Positions 33,881 through 43,799 of a stretch of DNA of 64,000 nucleotides are shown here, piece by piece. Under the pieces are notes generated by a model, which saw only the letters and a list, made by a program, of their open reading frames with translations, was not told where the DNA came from and did not search any database. A program made the position numbers and the translations under genes. The stretch spans positions 14,967,501 to 15,031,500 of the forward strand of contig JAYKYS010000001.1 of assembly GCA_036924285.1 (NCBI GenBank). Reading direction: 5' to 3'. This DNA is from Asterella californica (Eukaryota; Streptophyta; Marchantiopsida; Marchantiales; Aytoniaceae). Numbering within the stretch: the first letter of the stretch is position 1; every line of letters starts with the position of its first letter.

Positions 33881-36202
33881 AGACTCTCTAAACTCCTGAG
33901 TAATCTTAGGTAGTGGACGGTCTCTCAAGCTATCACGATTCCTCTCATGTTCTGCAGCAACGGTCAAAAACTGAACAGCTCTTCTGCCGTCTCTACTACG
34001 TATCCTAGCATAGGCTGAACCATCATCCATAACTCGTGTCTCCATTCTAACAGCAGTAATGTAAGGCTGCCCTAGAATGATAGGATAGGTTGACATGTCT
34101 TGTACAAAGAAATTCTGAACATCACTGATATCACCCACAATTACCTTAATGTTGGGACAAGCACCATAGAGTTCTCCCCTCTGGTTGTTGGCAGCACGGA
34201 TAAGCCATCCATGGTCGGTGTCTATGGGCCATCTCCCACACTTGTACAGCTCCTTAGACATCAGATTAATCTCTGAGCCGTGATCAATCAATGCCACCAC
34301 AGGTTCCTCTAGATCTCCCAGCTTCATCAAGGTCTCTGTGGTTGCTCTCGCCCAATGGTTGTGAGAATAATGGCTCTTCTCTGATGCTTCTACCTCGTCT
34401 TCAAACCTCACGTGCTGATCTGATCTTCCTTCTGATACTTGAGAGCAGTAACCAGAAATCTCATCTTCCTCATCTTCCGACAGTTTGGTCCCTAGAGCGT
34501 TAAGCGTAGCTGCTTCACCCAAAATCTGACGTTTCCTCTTGATGATATCTATGATAACCTCATGGAACTCACGCTTTGCAATCCCAAGAATCTCACCCAG
34601 AGTAAACTCAACCTTCCCATTCAAGATACGATTCTCTAACACCTGCTTCAAGTCTGTAGCAATCTCAATGTCAGACTGAAGTTTGTATGCAGGCATCTTA
34701 CCCTTCTCCTTGCTTCTCTCCTTCTCTTTTGGTGTTGTAGGTGGTAGATCCTCCATAGTCTCCTCCCGAGTAGGTGTTGTTTCCTGTCTCGCCTCTGGTC
34801 TAGCCCTTTCACTCCTTGTAGCAGGTCGTTTGGCTGTAGAAGCCTCACCTGCATCCTCTCTCCTGCGTTTTTCTTCTAGTACAGCTTCATGCTGACTTCT
34901 TGCAACATAAGCATGCACTGACATAGTATCCACAGGATCATTCCATCCTGTAGCTTCTCGAATTGAGTTGCCAACCCTTCGTAGCACATCCTTGTCTAGC
35001 TCTTTTCTAGCTACGGACCGCACTACATCAGACCACAACCCAGTAGTCCCTTTCTCTCTCTCCATTTCCACTTTCACTCCACAGGTAGCAGCATTCACAA
35101 GAGAAACAGCATGTGATGCTGATATCTCATTCACAAGCCTCTTCATACCACCCTTTCCAAAGTTGGTTCCCAGCATCATCCCAGTCTCTCTCAAATGGAT
35201 CTTACCATCTTTGAAGAAGATCATATCCTTCCTCAATGCATCTGAAAACTCTCCACAATCTCTTCTTACATGGTCTAAGCTATCACACCATATACAACGA
35301 TGAACAAAGCCTTCTCTCATCTGAGGTCTCTGCATAGCAGGCTGTACATTCTGCTCCTTCTCTTCTAACCTAGTGAGCTTAAGCTTAAGCTCCTTCATAC
35401 CCTTAATCAACTCATCAAGCGGTGAGTCTTCCTCTCTAGCGATTACCAAAGCGGGCTTAGTAAGCAACTGCTTGACAGGAATTATCAGAGGTGCTGCTTC
35501 ACTTACCACCACCTTGTCCCTTCTTCTCTGTCTCTTGGTCAGCAAAGAGACAGCCTCTTCAACCTCCTTCCAGTCAGTCTTCAATCCTCTTTCCTCACTC
35601 TTGTCTTCCAGCAACAGCTCAAGCTTCTCCTGAATAGTCACGTCTGCTGCTTGTAGGAAAAGCTCGGTCTTCTCAACCTCTAGTGTAAGCTTCTCTGTCC
35701 TAGAAAGCTGAGCATATTGACGATCAAACTCCCTTAACAACTCATTTACAGACAAACCTTTGTTAGGTTTAACCACCCACTCCAAGAACGTTCTCTTGGT
35801 CACCCTCTCTGAATCTTCAGTGTAGTACTCCTCCTTCAAAGCTCGCATAAAGCTCTCCCAACTCTGTCCTTGCTGCTGCTTTAGCTCCTTCACACGCCCA
35901 CGAATCTCAGGGACAACAGCAAGTTCAAAGTTCTCCACCATCTCCTTCTCAAGTACCTTGTTCACCTCCATCTCCCTAGCATAGTATCGCACATACTTGG
36001 AAATATCTGTCCCCTTGAACTGATCCATCTGATGCACCACAGATTGCAACGCCTTGGTTGCTAATACCTCCTTCCTCTCTGTGCTCTGCTGCTGCTGCAT
36101 AAACATAGAAAAAGCTTGGAACATCTTCATCGTAGCAGCATCTAGCTGAACAGGTTGCTGAGCAGCAGTAGCACCTCCACTTGATGATCCTTGGTTGGCC
36201 AT
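33830..36202 (-). CDS. RE1 gag-protease polyprotein
   Basis: 790 residues, uninterrupted, starting at a true ATG (MANQGSSSGG). The N-terminal half is a gag-like helical region. A CCHC zinc knuckle RCIWCDSLDHVRRDC lies near residue 305, giving RNA binding by the capsid. A basic and Ser/Thr/Pro-rich linker follows. The C-terminal part is a retroviral-type aspartic protease with VALIDHGSEINLMSK, so the usual D-[ST]-G is D-H-G-S, and ILGQPYI as the second conserved block. It ends 40-50 nt inside pol, which is read in the -1 frame. It works by forming the particle and cutting the polyprotein. RE2 and RE3 encode clear relatives. Confidence 0.95.
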   Translation of the reverse strand: MANQGSSSGGATAAQQPVQLDAATMKMFQAFSMFMQQQQSTERKEVLATKALQSVVHQMDQFKGTDISKYVRYYAREMEVNKVLEKEMVENFELAVVPEIRGRVKELKQQQGQSWESFMRALKEEYYTEDSERVTKRTFLEWVVKPNKGLSVNELLREFDRQYAQLSRTEKLTLEVEKTELFLQAADVTIQEKLELLLEDKSEERGLKTDWKEVEEAVSLLTKRQRRRDKVVVSEAAPLIIPVKQLLTKPALVIAREEDSPLDELIKGMKELKLKLTRLEEKEQNVQPAMQRPQMREGFVHRCIWCDSLDHVRRDCGEFSDALRKDMIFFKDGKIHLRETGMMLGTNFGKGGMKRLVNEISASHAVSLVNAATCGVKVEMEREKGTTGLWSDVVRSVARKELDKDVLRRVGNSIREATGWNDPVDTMSVHAYVARSQHEAVLEEKRRREDAGEASTAKRPATRSERARPEARQETTPTREETMEDLPPTTPKEKERSKEKGKMPAYKLQSDIEIATDLKQVLENRILNGKVEFTLGEILGIAKREFHEVIIDIIKRKRQILGEAATLNALGTKLSEDEEDEISGYCSQVSEGRSDQHVRFEDEVEASEKSHYSHNHWARATTETLMKLGDLEEPVVALIDHGSEINLMSKELYKCGRWPIDTDHGWLIRAANNQRGELYGACPNIKVIVGDISDVQNFFVQDMSTYPIILGQPYITAVRMETRVMDDGSAYARIRSRDGRRAVQFLTVAAEHERNRDSLRDRPLPKITQEFRESRGFGRVPLKSETSTVQ

Positions 36203-36250
36203 GATATCTGATCCTGTAACACTCTCAAGAAAACTCCCACCCTAGGTGTT

Positions 36251-36267
36251 TCACGTCGAGTTCACCA
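36251..36267 (-). promoter_or_regulatory. RE1 candidate primer binding site
   Basis: The sense strand reads TGGTGAACTCGACGTGA, starting TGG as needed for a tRNA CCA end. The same 17 nt occur in RE3 at the same place, which argues for function. In RE1 an 11-nt spacer separates it from the 5' LTR, longer than usual. The tRNA is not identified. Confidence 0.6.
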
Positions 36268-36278
36268 AAAAGAGAGTA

Positions 36279-37650
36279 TGTCGGAGTGTGATCCGTCTAC
36301 CTAGGAAAGCGCCGGGCTTCTGGCTGTGGTTGTTTACTCAAGAGGTTGGCTTTCAGGTCACAACAGGAGCTATAAACACTCACACAAGAGTGTAGGATCC
36401 TCTGATATGCTCAAAAGCGAAATTTAGGTCTCACTGGTAGTAATAGGCTTAAGCGGTGAACTTTGACACTCAAAGAGAGGAAACCTATGAAGGTTTAGAC
36501 CTCTAAACTTCCCCTACATGCAAATGAGGTACTACTGAACTCACAGACGAAGTTTCAACCTGAGATCAAATTCTGACACGGAGATATGAACAGAAAAGTT
36601 CTGAATAAGAGAATTATGGCAATTTCTGGTACCTAGACAGCTATTCAGACATAGAACAGAGAATTGGCTCGATGAATTTCAAATCTTCTCACAGTATTTG
36701 AAGTCTACAGGATGCTGAACATCCCTGTGAAGTTGGGACTCCTGAATGTTTGTAGAACTCCAGATCTCCTTCTCTAAAGTCGCTGCTCTAGATTAAGAGC
36801 TTTTCAGACCCCCTCTGCTTCAGCGGCCGCCCTGAATTACTCAATTACTCAAATGATACAAAACTTTTTGGACAGTCGTAGCCCTCCTGACAGTGAACGC
36901 AACCACGAAGTTTTGAAGTGATTTCCTCAATTCTGCTGCAATTGGCACCGAAAACCCCAAAATCAACAAAAGTGACGCAGTTTTGGCACAATCCGAACTT
37001 CAATTGGGCATAACTCCTTGTTTATTGATCCAAATCGAGCAAAAATTTCACTGACAGTGCTTGGCACGACGAGCTCTCTCTTCCTGTGTTCTCAGATTTC
37101 GAAGATACCTCACCAAAAACTCGAACTCCACTCTAGAGCTCTGTTTCTAAACTTAGAGTTTTACAAAAGACAAAAATGGACCAATGGGAGTTCATAGCTC
37201 CACTTGACTGTCCTTTTGTGCCTTAAACTACCTGGTAACTTTTCTACACTCATAGGCTACCACGTCAAGCCCCCTAGAGTGCCAGCGTAAAACTTAAACT
37301 ACCTAAAACGACACATAGCCCCGAAAAATAACTTAAATCAGCTAGAAAGTGTGCATGGATGACAAGTAAGTACAACCCATGAGCTCAAACCCCTATCAGC
37401 ATGGAAACCCTAAGTTATGTACATTGAACGTCATAGACAAGTAAGAAGTCACTTGCACAAGCGCACAAATGCTTGAACAAGATAACTAACATACTATCAG
37501 CCTACTAGGACTCAAAATAGTGTTAACACCATATGCAAAGGTGTCAAACATATACATAAAGGGCTAGAAGTAATATGAGCTAACTTCTAGAACTACCAAA
37601 CCTAAGCGTCGGAGTAGAAGTCAAACATGTAGCCGCCAAGTAGCGCGACA
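36279..37650 (-). repeat. RE1 5' LTR
   Basis: 1372 bp, almost identical to 28946-30317. Transcription of RE1 should start within it toward lower coordinates. Confidence 0.95.
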
Positions 37651-38044
37651 CCGTCATAGTCACCTTCTTCAGCTTGCTGTCATAGTTAACCTTACGTTGT
37701 GGTTGTACTTCGTAAGTCTTCTCTAGAGCTGCATTCTTGTCTTCTTCGAACTCCACAAAGTTCAGAAGACGCTGTTCCTGACTTTCCTCTTCTTCCATGC
37801 ATCCGATAACAACTAATCTATAAGTAGGGACCTCTAACTCGATGGGAATAACGGGTGTCATCTCATAAGTTAGGTAGAAGGGTGTCTTCTGGGTGGTGAC
37901 CTTAGGTGAAATCTTAAAAGCTCACAATACAGATGGCAGCTTCGTGTCTCAATCATATGCGTGGTTAACAATTATCTTATTCAAAATATTACAAAGAAGA
38001 CGATTCGACTTCTTTGTCAACCCATTAGCTTTCGAGTTGTACGG
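37651..38044 (-). pseudogene. RE7 gypsy integrase, middle piece
   Basis: The minus strand gives PYNSKANGLTKKSNRLLCNI, then WDTKLPSVLWAFKISPKVTT, TPFYLTYEMTPVIPIELEVP and DSKLKKVTMT. This is the third-acid region and the segment after the DDE core of a plant gypsy integrase (matching the NG--E--N--L pattern with Glu replaced by Thr/Lys in this copy). The reading frame runs without a break from the piece at 58.2 kb once RE2 and one copy of its acgg duplication are taken out. Confidence 0.85.
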
Positions 38045-38177
38045 TGTCGTAGCGAGAGCCTTTCCTTTGAGCAAGGGCGTACCTTCTGGCTGTGGCTAGC
38101 GATCAATGCACAGCAGAGCGACAAGTTTCCTGTAGATTTCTCTCTAACTTCCTCGATAACTAAGTACTTTCTTTCTC

Positions 38178-38381
38178 TCAGTAAAGGGTCAAGATAACCA
38201 CACGAAAACGTTGGATGATCATGGGCACGACAAACGGGATATGTGATGACATGATCTCTCGATAGTATTCCTCTCCGAAGTTTCTCACTACTAGGGCTTC
38301 GTACATGGCTTTGGGTCGACAGATGTATTTTATCTCGCACTCGGTGTTAAAGTTTACAGGAGGGAGTTGATTTAGATCCAT
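38178..38381 (-). CDS. Small ORF B inside RE2 LTR (conserved, unknown function)
   Basis: 67 residues from ATG, MDLNQLPPVNFNTECEIKY through CRPKAMYEALVVRNFGEEYY to a stop after RVVILTLY. It is clearly related to the RE6 leader ORF at 59570-59772, which has MDLNLL, FNTRVEIRYVCRPK, VIRNFGEDFYREI and ends ITLY. Both stop at the same residue. It starts 6 nt after the stop of ORF A. I do not recognise the family. It is in the sense direction of RE2, in the part of the LTR nearest the primer site. Confidence 0.6.
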   Translation of the reverse strand: MDLNQLPPVNFNTECEIKYICRPKAMYEALVVRNFGEEYYREIMSSHIPFVVPMIIQRFRVVILTLY

Positions 38382-38387
38382 CCTTCG

Positions 38388-38603
38388 TCAGATGAGGAGA
38401 TAGACGGTAAGATCCCATTCTTGGCCGTAAGTGACAACAGGTAAGATCACATGGACAAGCGAGAGCATGATTTGCGCGGTAAAGTTATGCCCAAAGGATC
38501 CTATCAGAAACTGTTGGAAATGAACTCGTTCCATGTACATCAGTTTGATCTGGAAAGGGTTTCGGAAAGGGAATCTGGGCGGTAAGTAGAGTCCTTCGTC
38601 CAT
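38388..38603 (-). CDS. Small ORF A inside RE2 LTR (conserved, unknown function)
   Basis: 71 residues, MDEGLYLPPRF, then NPFQIKLMYMERVHFQQFLI, FGHNFTAQIM and VILPVV, ending YLLI. The RE6 leader ORF at 59231-59536 matches it from MDGDRFLAP through NPFHTKLMYLRREHF to VILPVV. A further 77 codons lie in frame upstream, separated by one stop (best seen at 56745-56978 in the other LTR). ORFs A and B share an internal pattern (FN/NPF, then FGE-F--Q/EI, then SVILPVV or SFVVLVV), so the pair looks like a duplicated module. Confidence 0.6.
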   Translation of the reverse strand: MDEGLYLPPRFPFRNPFQIKLMYMERVHFQQFLIGSFGHNFTAQIMLSLVHVILPVVTYGQEWDLTVYLLI

Positions 38604-40064
38604 CTCTCACAACATTTGCACTCCAACTACAAGGGTATCTCGATCCATAGAACACCGATACAATCTCATAAGATCCACGATCTCTCCACGAACAATCTCT
38701 AGAATTTTCCCCAGGTCGAATGCCCTCCACACAGGTCACTCCCCTTTGCTTAAAAGTTTCGAACACAAAACAAGGATAGGCGCAAGCTCCCTAACCGAGC
38801 AACCCAAGCCACACGGTCCGATGAGATGGCACACATGCACATCGCATGTTTGGTGCCGTCCTACTCATCCACGTGTAGGTCGTCTGGGTGGAAGGTTCAA
38901 TGCATGCACCGTAACATATCCCAATACTAGAAACTAGGCTAGACAGGTAGTCGACTTTACAGGTCAAGGATCGCACTTTTGCCACGTTGAGTGTGAACTT
39001 GACAACCACATGACGTGATTACAACGTAGGTCGCAAAGTCTTATCTACGCCTAGAATACTCCCCAAAGCAATACAAACGTCACACTAGATGCTTTCTGCC
39101 AGTTGCCGCTAACAAGACTCGGAACCTAGAGTAGATATCGTTATCGATACAACTCGGCAGAAAAAACAGCGACCTTTCACACATGATAGGTACAGGTATA
39201 CACCTCAGTCTCCTCCCAAACTTGCCACGTAGGTAGGATACTAAAATCTCTACTTACAGGTCAAATTTCAGGAAGATCTGACGGCTAGATCTCCTCCCAA
39301 AATTCACAGAAACTAACACGCACTTCCAATCTCAGATTCAAGACAGAAACTTCTTCGCCCAAATGAACCGTCCACTTCCACTCCAACTTTCTGTGCTATC
39401 AATTCAGAAGGTAAACTCACTACTCAAGAAATTTGAGCCGATTTGACCGTTCGGATCTTCCTCCATAAATCTGCAAACTCGCTGCTCCAGATTGACAGCT
39501 TTCTGCACCCCGTCGTCTTCAAATCGCCATTGCGCTCAGTCCGCAGAACATCCGGTGGTGAAATTTGGGGTCAGAGCTTCAGCAACTGACAGACTACAAG
39601 CTCATGAAATCTGGTCTCAATCTGACAGCTCAATCACTCAAACCCCTTAATATTACAATCGGAAGAGAAAGCTATGTACTCCCATCACTCTATGAATTTC
39701 AAAATAACATAACGTATGCCCAGGACCTCCAAATCGAGTGAAATTTGGGCTCAGGTTGCTCTTCCCTTCGAGAGCTCTCCGCCCATGCCCTCTGATCTCC
39801 AAAATCCCTCGTCAAAGTGCCCCGAACCTCCCAGAGCGCACACTTAGGTAGATGACAAGTTATCTTCACTTTTTGGTGGACCAATGGGAAGTTAAAGGAC
39901 TCAACTTTGTCCTTTTCTGCCTCATGGAGACCCCCAGCAGATAATAGAGCATTCTAAGCTCATAAGAGCAATGTTTTAGATCCCATTACACCACAACTTC
40001 TACAATTGTGTGCAAATGCACTTATACGTGTAATTTACATACTAACTGGTCTCACAATAGGACA

Positions 40065-40102
40065 TTCACCCCCTCCAAACCTGCACATCCTCCGGTATGT
40101 GC
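40065..40102 (-). promoter_or_regulatory. RE2 polypurine tract and upstream stem-loop
   Basis: Sense-strand GGTTTGGAGGGGGTGAA abuts the 3' LTR. The stem gcacat/atgtgc with loop ACCGGAGG lies at 40083-40102, identical to RE1 although the two LTRs are unrelated. Confidence 0.85.
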
Positions 40103-40129
40103 CAACTTGTTATCCATAGTCAGCATCGT

Positions 40130-43100
40130 ATCCCTCATCGTGCTCTGAATTGTCAGGTTCATCATCATCTTCTCTCGCATAAGGTCTGGAAAGATGAGAA
40201 TCAGACTCGAGAAGTTCATCGAAATCAAGAAATCCTTCACGTCTTCAGAAAACCTTGACCCTTTTTCCAGCAACGGGTAACTTCAAGAGTGTACCATCCA
40301 ATTCTCGCAAACCATATGTGGCGTTGTCGTGAACGACAACAACAACATAAGGACCAAACCAATGTCGTGCAAACTTTCGGATAGTGCTGTGTTGGTTATC
40401 CAAATTGTTGTCATATACTATGACCCAATCACCTTCTCGGATCGGCTTCTTTCGCAGTCGATGTGTCTTGTCGAACCGCTCCTTGTTCTTCAACCTCGCC
40501 TCCTTGAGCTTGACCAATGCTTCTTCGAGGTCCTCCTCACGTCACTCAAGCTGCTGAATTCGTAGTGCCAATAGTCCTTTCCTATCAGAACCATCCTCCC
40601 AAGGTAGACATACCCAAGTAGGAACGTCTCCTTCCGCTAGCATGATAGGTTTTTGACCGGTCATCAATTCTGTAGGCATGTAACCAGTGACAGTACTATG
40701 AGTAGTTCTATCAGCCCACAACGCAAAAGGAAGAAGTCTAGGCTAGTCCCCATGACGCCTCCTGCACGCTTTCACCAATGCTTGGATGATTGGTGGGTGT
40801 CCTCGTTCACTTTTCCCATTCGCTTCCGGGTTCATCGAAGTGGTCAACTTCAATCGTATTCCATATCTGTTGAAGAACTCACGTGCTTCATATGCATTCA
40901 ACTCTCCCCTATCTGCACGGATTCTCCCCACGCTTTCATATCTAGAAACGATATCTTCTAATATGAATCGACAGACAGGCTCAGTAGCTTTGGTGCGTAG
41001 AGCCCTCCCTTCTACATAGTTAGATAGCTCTTCTCGAGTCAAAACTAAATGACGCATGCGTCAAATTCATGGTGGCATGGCAACCAAATCCAAAACCCAT
41101 TGGAAATGAATGGACAAGGGATATGTGGGTCTCAATCCATCCTTATACTGAATCTTGGATTGGAATTGACATTCAATGCATGACCCAACAAACTTTTCTA
41201 CATCTCGATACAATCCTTTCCACCAATACCTCTCCTTGATCTTGGTAAAGGTCGCCCATGTACCTCGATGTCCTGCCCATAAGGTATCATGAAATTGTTC
41301 GAGTACTTGTTTCTTGGTCTCTGCATCATCCACTACTCTCAAGGGTACTCCATCTCTCCTCTTTGGTCTCTTCCACAGATATCCATCTCGTAATAGATAG
41401 CCATAGGCATGATGTCGTATCTCCTTGAAGACTTTCTCCGTCCATTCTTCATACTTCTGAAGAGTGCTTAGATAGCGTCTGATTTCTTTGAGCCTCCCAC
41501 AGTAGAGTTCTTCCTTGAAAGGAAGAACACCATCCAAGCGACTCCGGTCCTCGCTTGATAGTTGTAGAACTTGCCCCTCCTCTGCATCATCTTCATCCAT
41601 ATCTTCCGCCTCCATATCTTCTTCCTGAGAGTACCTAGCTCTAGACAACATGTCTGCCATCGAGTTCATCTTCCCTGCTATGTGTCTCAACTCTGGGTTC
41701 AACGACCTAATGTAAGCTATCCAATGTAACATAGCAATATCAGGCGTTGTGCAGTTTGCTATCATTCCCAACAAAGGTAAGCAATCAATTTCAAGTAGTA
41801 CATGTGCTCCAATGAGATACTCCTTCTCAGCTTTCATTGCAGTTACAACGCCCCAGAGCTCTCGTTTGACTTGAGGGTATCTCCTTTGTCGATCTGTAAG
41901 TATGCGAGCACCAAATCTTGTTGCAAACCTCTTTTTCTCACCATCATCCTGCCCTATTGCCCAACCTATAGCGATAGGACTAGTATCAACAGTAACGACT
42001 ATGGGTCTACCACAATCATAGCTCAACTGTCGTAGAACTGGTGGTGATTTCAATGCTTCTTTTAGTCGCACCATAGCGACCCTCTGCTCCTCACCTCAAG
42101 TGAACCTTCTTCGCTTCCTCAGCAACTCATACAATGGTTCAGACATGTGATCAAAATGAGGAATCCACACTCGATAGAACAAACAAGCTCCCAAGAATCT
42201 CCTAACCTCTGTGGTGTTGGCACAATCTTTCATCCTCCCAATGGCATCAACCTTTGATGGGTTCGGACGTCGGCCAAATGCCCCACAAAGATGACCAACC
42301 ACAACAATCTCCGAAACTCCAAAGCTCGATTTCTCCGCTGAAAGAGTGAGATTTACCTCCTCAAGCCTTGTTAAGATCATCTCCACATCGTGAATATGAT
42401 TAACCACAAATCTTCGACATCCATTCTCAGTAAGCTTTTCATCCTTGTCTTCGACTGCACATCCTTTCATAGGAATATCATCTATGAAAGGTATGATCTT
42501 CTCCGAAATGAAGTCTCGCAAAATCCTATTCATTGCATTCTGCACATGAGCAACGGAGTTTGTCGCTCCTTGTGGTAATGTGCACATCCTTACAAGCCCA
42601 AGTGGAGTACGCATAGTTGTGAGATCTCTGCTCTCTATCGCTAACTGGAACTGATCATACCCAGAGTATAAATCTCCAATAGAGTAGATAGCACGCCCAG
42701 CAAAAGCTTCTGCAACCTCATATACTATGGGTCCTGATCCCATGTTCCGGATAGTCACCTTGTTAGCGTGTTGCATGTCTTGGATGAACCTAAGAGCCCC
42801 TGACTTCTTGGGTACGGTAAACCACCGACTCGAGTAAGGTCCCATAGATGGCTTTAAAATACCCATGCGTATCTTCTCCTTCAACAACTCAATAAGCTTT
42901 GGCAACATAGCTCGTGGTACTGGTATAGGCTTCAAGTCCCAAGGCACATGTGGTACTGTGAAGATCACCAGGGGTGCTACAACACTCGTATCTACACATC
43001 CAATCTCTTCTGCATTGAAAGCAAAAGCCTTTCCATGCCTTCTCAACATCTCATGAAAATGCTTTCTCTCTTCCTCAGTGAGAAACTCAACCCCTCCAAT

Positions 43101-43720
43101 CTGCAGTCAGTTGAGTGTCTCTTCTGTGAACCTGTGCCCTACTCTCTATGAATTCCGCAGAACTGGTTCAGTCGATGCTCGTTCCACTTGCTTGTTAGAG
43201 TCTTCAGGTAGTTGAGTAGCCACCGGTTTCACTTTACGCGCCACAGTCTTGTATTTTGTATGAACCTGCGCTTCTTGATGTTTCATGGCTCTACTCCTTT
43301 CTAACTCCAACTCATGATCTCCTTTCATCTGAAGCTGAACCTTGTAGCCATCCTCGACGAATCTTGTAATCTCCTCATATAACTCGCGTGAACGGATCGC
43401 GACTAATCCATTAACCAAAGAACCAGTGCTTATAAACGACAAAACCTCCTCAAGAGTATCTTCAAAGCCCTCTTCTTCATACACCCCGTTAATGAACTCC
43501 TGATCTAACAAAACTCCTTGAGTTTTGAAGAGATCTTCCTGCTTCTTCACACATCGTCTTTGTACACTATCCATCTCTTCTACCACTCGAAATCTATTTA
43601 CACATGTTTCAGAAAACTGAGCAAATCCACATTTAAACATCTCTTCTTCATCTTCTGACTCTAGCGGAAGGCTCTTTCTCCTATCAACACTCCCATACTC
43701 CCGCTCTACAGGAGTGCTAA
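40130..43720 (-). pseudogene. RE2 pol: RT, RNase H, integrase, several stops
   Basis: N-terminal part VSTPVEREY onward (43720-43146), then RT (43049-42096) with WFTVPKKSGALRFIQD, LPQGATNS and PFIDDIPMKGC; RNase H (42074-41600) with TVDTSP, VKREL, EIDCLPLL and ADMLSR; integrase (41400-40740) with FHDTLWAGH and CIEC finger, VLDLVAMPP, RADRGELN and KSERGH; then GPY (RHWFGPYVV, about 40380) and an acidic tail (to 40110). In-frame stops include TGA in the FTWGEE-equivalent (about 42094), TAG at 40743 replacing the Trp of the REWPRLL motif, and TGA near 40540. Two of these are Trp codons turned to stops. The coding start is in the -1 frame against gag-protease. Confidence 0.9.
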
Positions 43721-43799
43721 CTAAAAATCCGAAAACTCTTTGTCAGTCCTTAAGGGACTGTCCCTCAGCTTCTCTCTGTTCCTTTCATGACCCGTACGT
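43721..43799 (-). pseudogene. RE2 gag-protease, C-terminal tail (displaced by RE3)
   Basis: Minus-strand RTGHERNREKLRDSPLR, then EFSDF and TAG at 43721. It corresponds to AAEHERNRDSLRDRPLP at the end of the RE1 gag-protease. RE3 separates it from the rest at 53874-56117; the frame is continuous across the acgt duplication. Confidence 0.85.

Larger units (their letters stand above)
28946..37650 (-). mobile_element. RE1: near-complete Ty3/gypsy LTR retrotransposon
   Basis: An 8.7-kb element with two 1372-bp LTRs beginning TGTCGG and ending GCGACA on the plus strand, flanked by a 4-bp duplication ccgt. Coding is on the minus strand: gag-protease (intact), then RT-RNase H-integrase in the -1 frame with two stops. 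The LTRs differ at only two sites that I found (29987/37320 and 30008/37341), so it is very recent. It sits inside the integrase gene of RE7. Low LTR divergence with an intact gag-protease suggests it could be mobilised in trans or was recently active. Confidence 0.95.
38045..40064 (-). repeat. RE2 3' LTR
   Basis: Plus-strand ends tgtcgtagcg and caataggaca (TG...CA). It differs from the partner at 56186-58202 by scattered substitutions and small indels, so RE2 is clearly older than RE1. It holds the twin small ORFs at 38178-38603. Confidence 0.93.
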
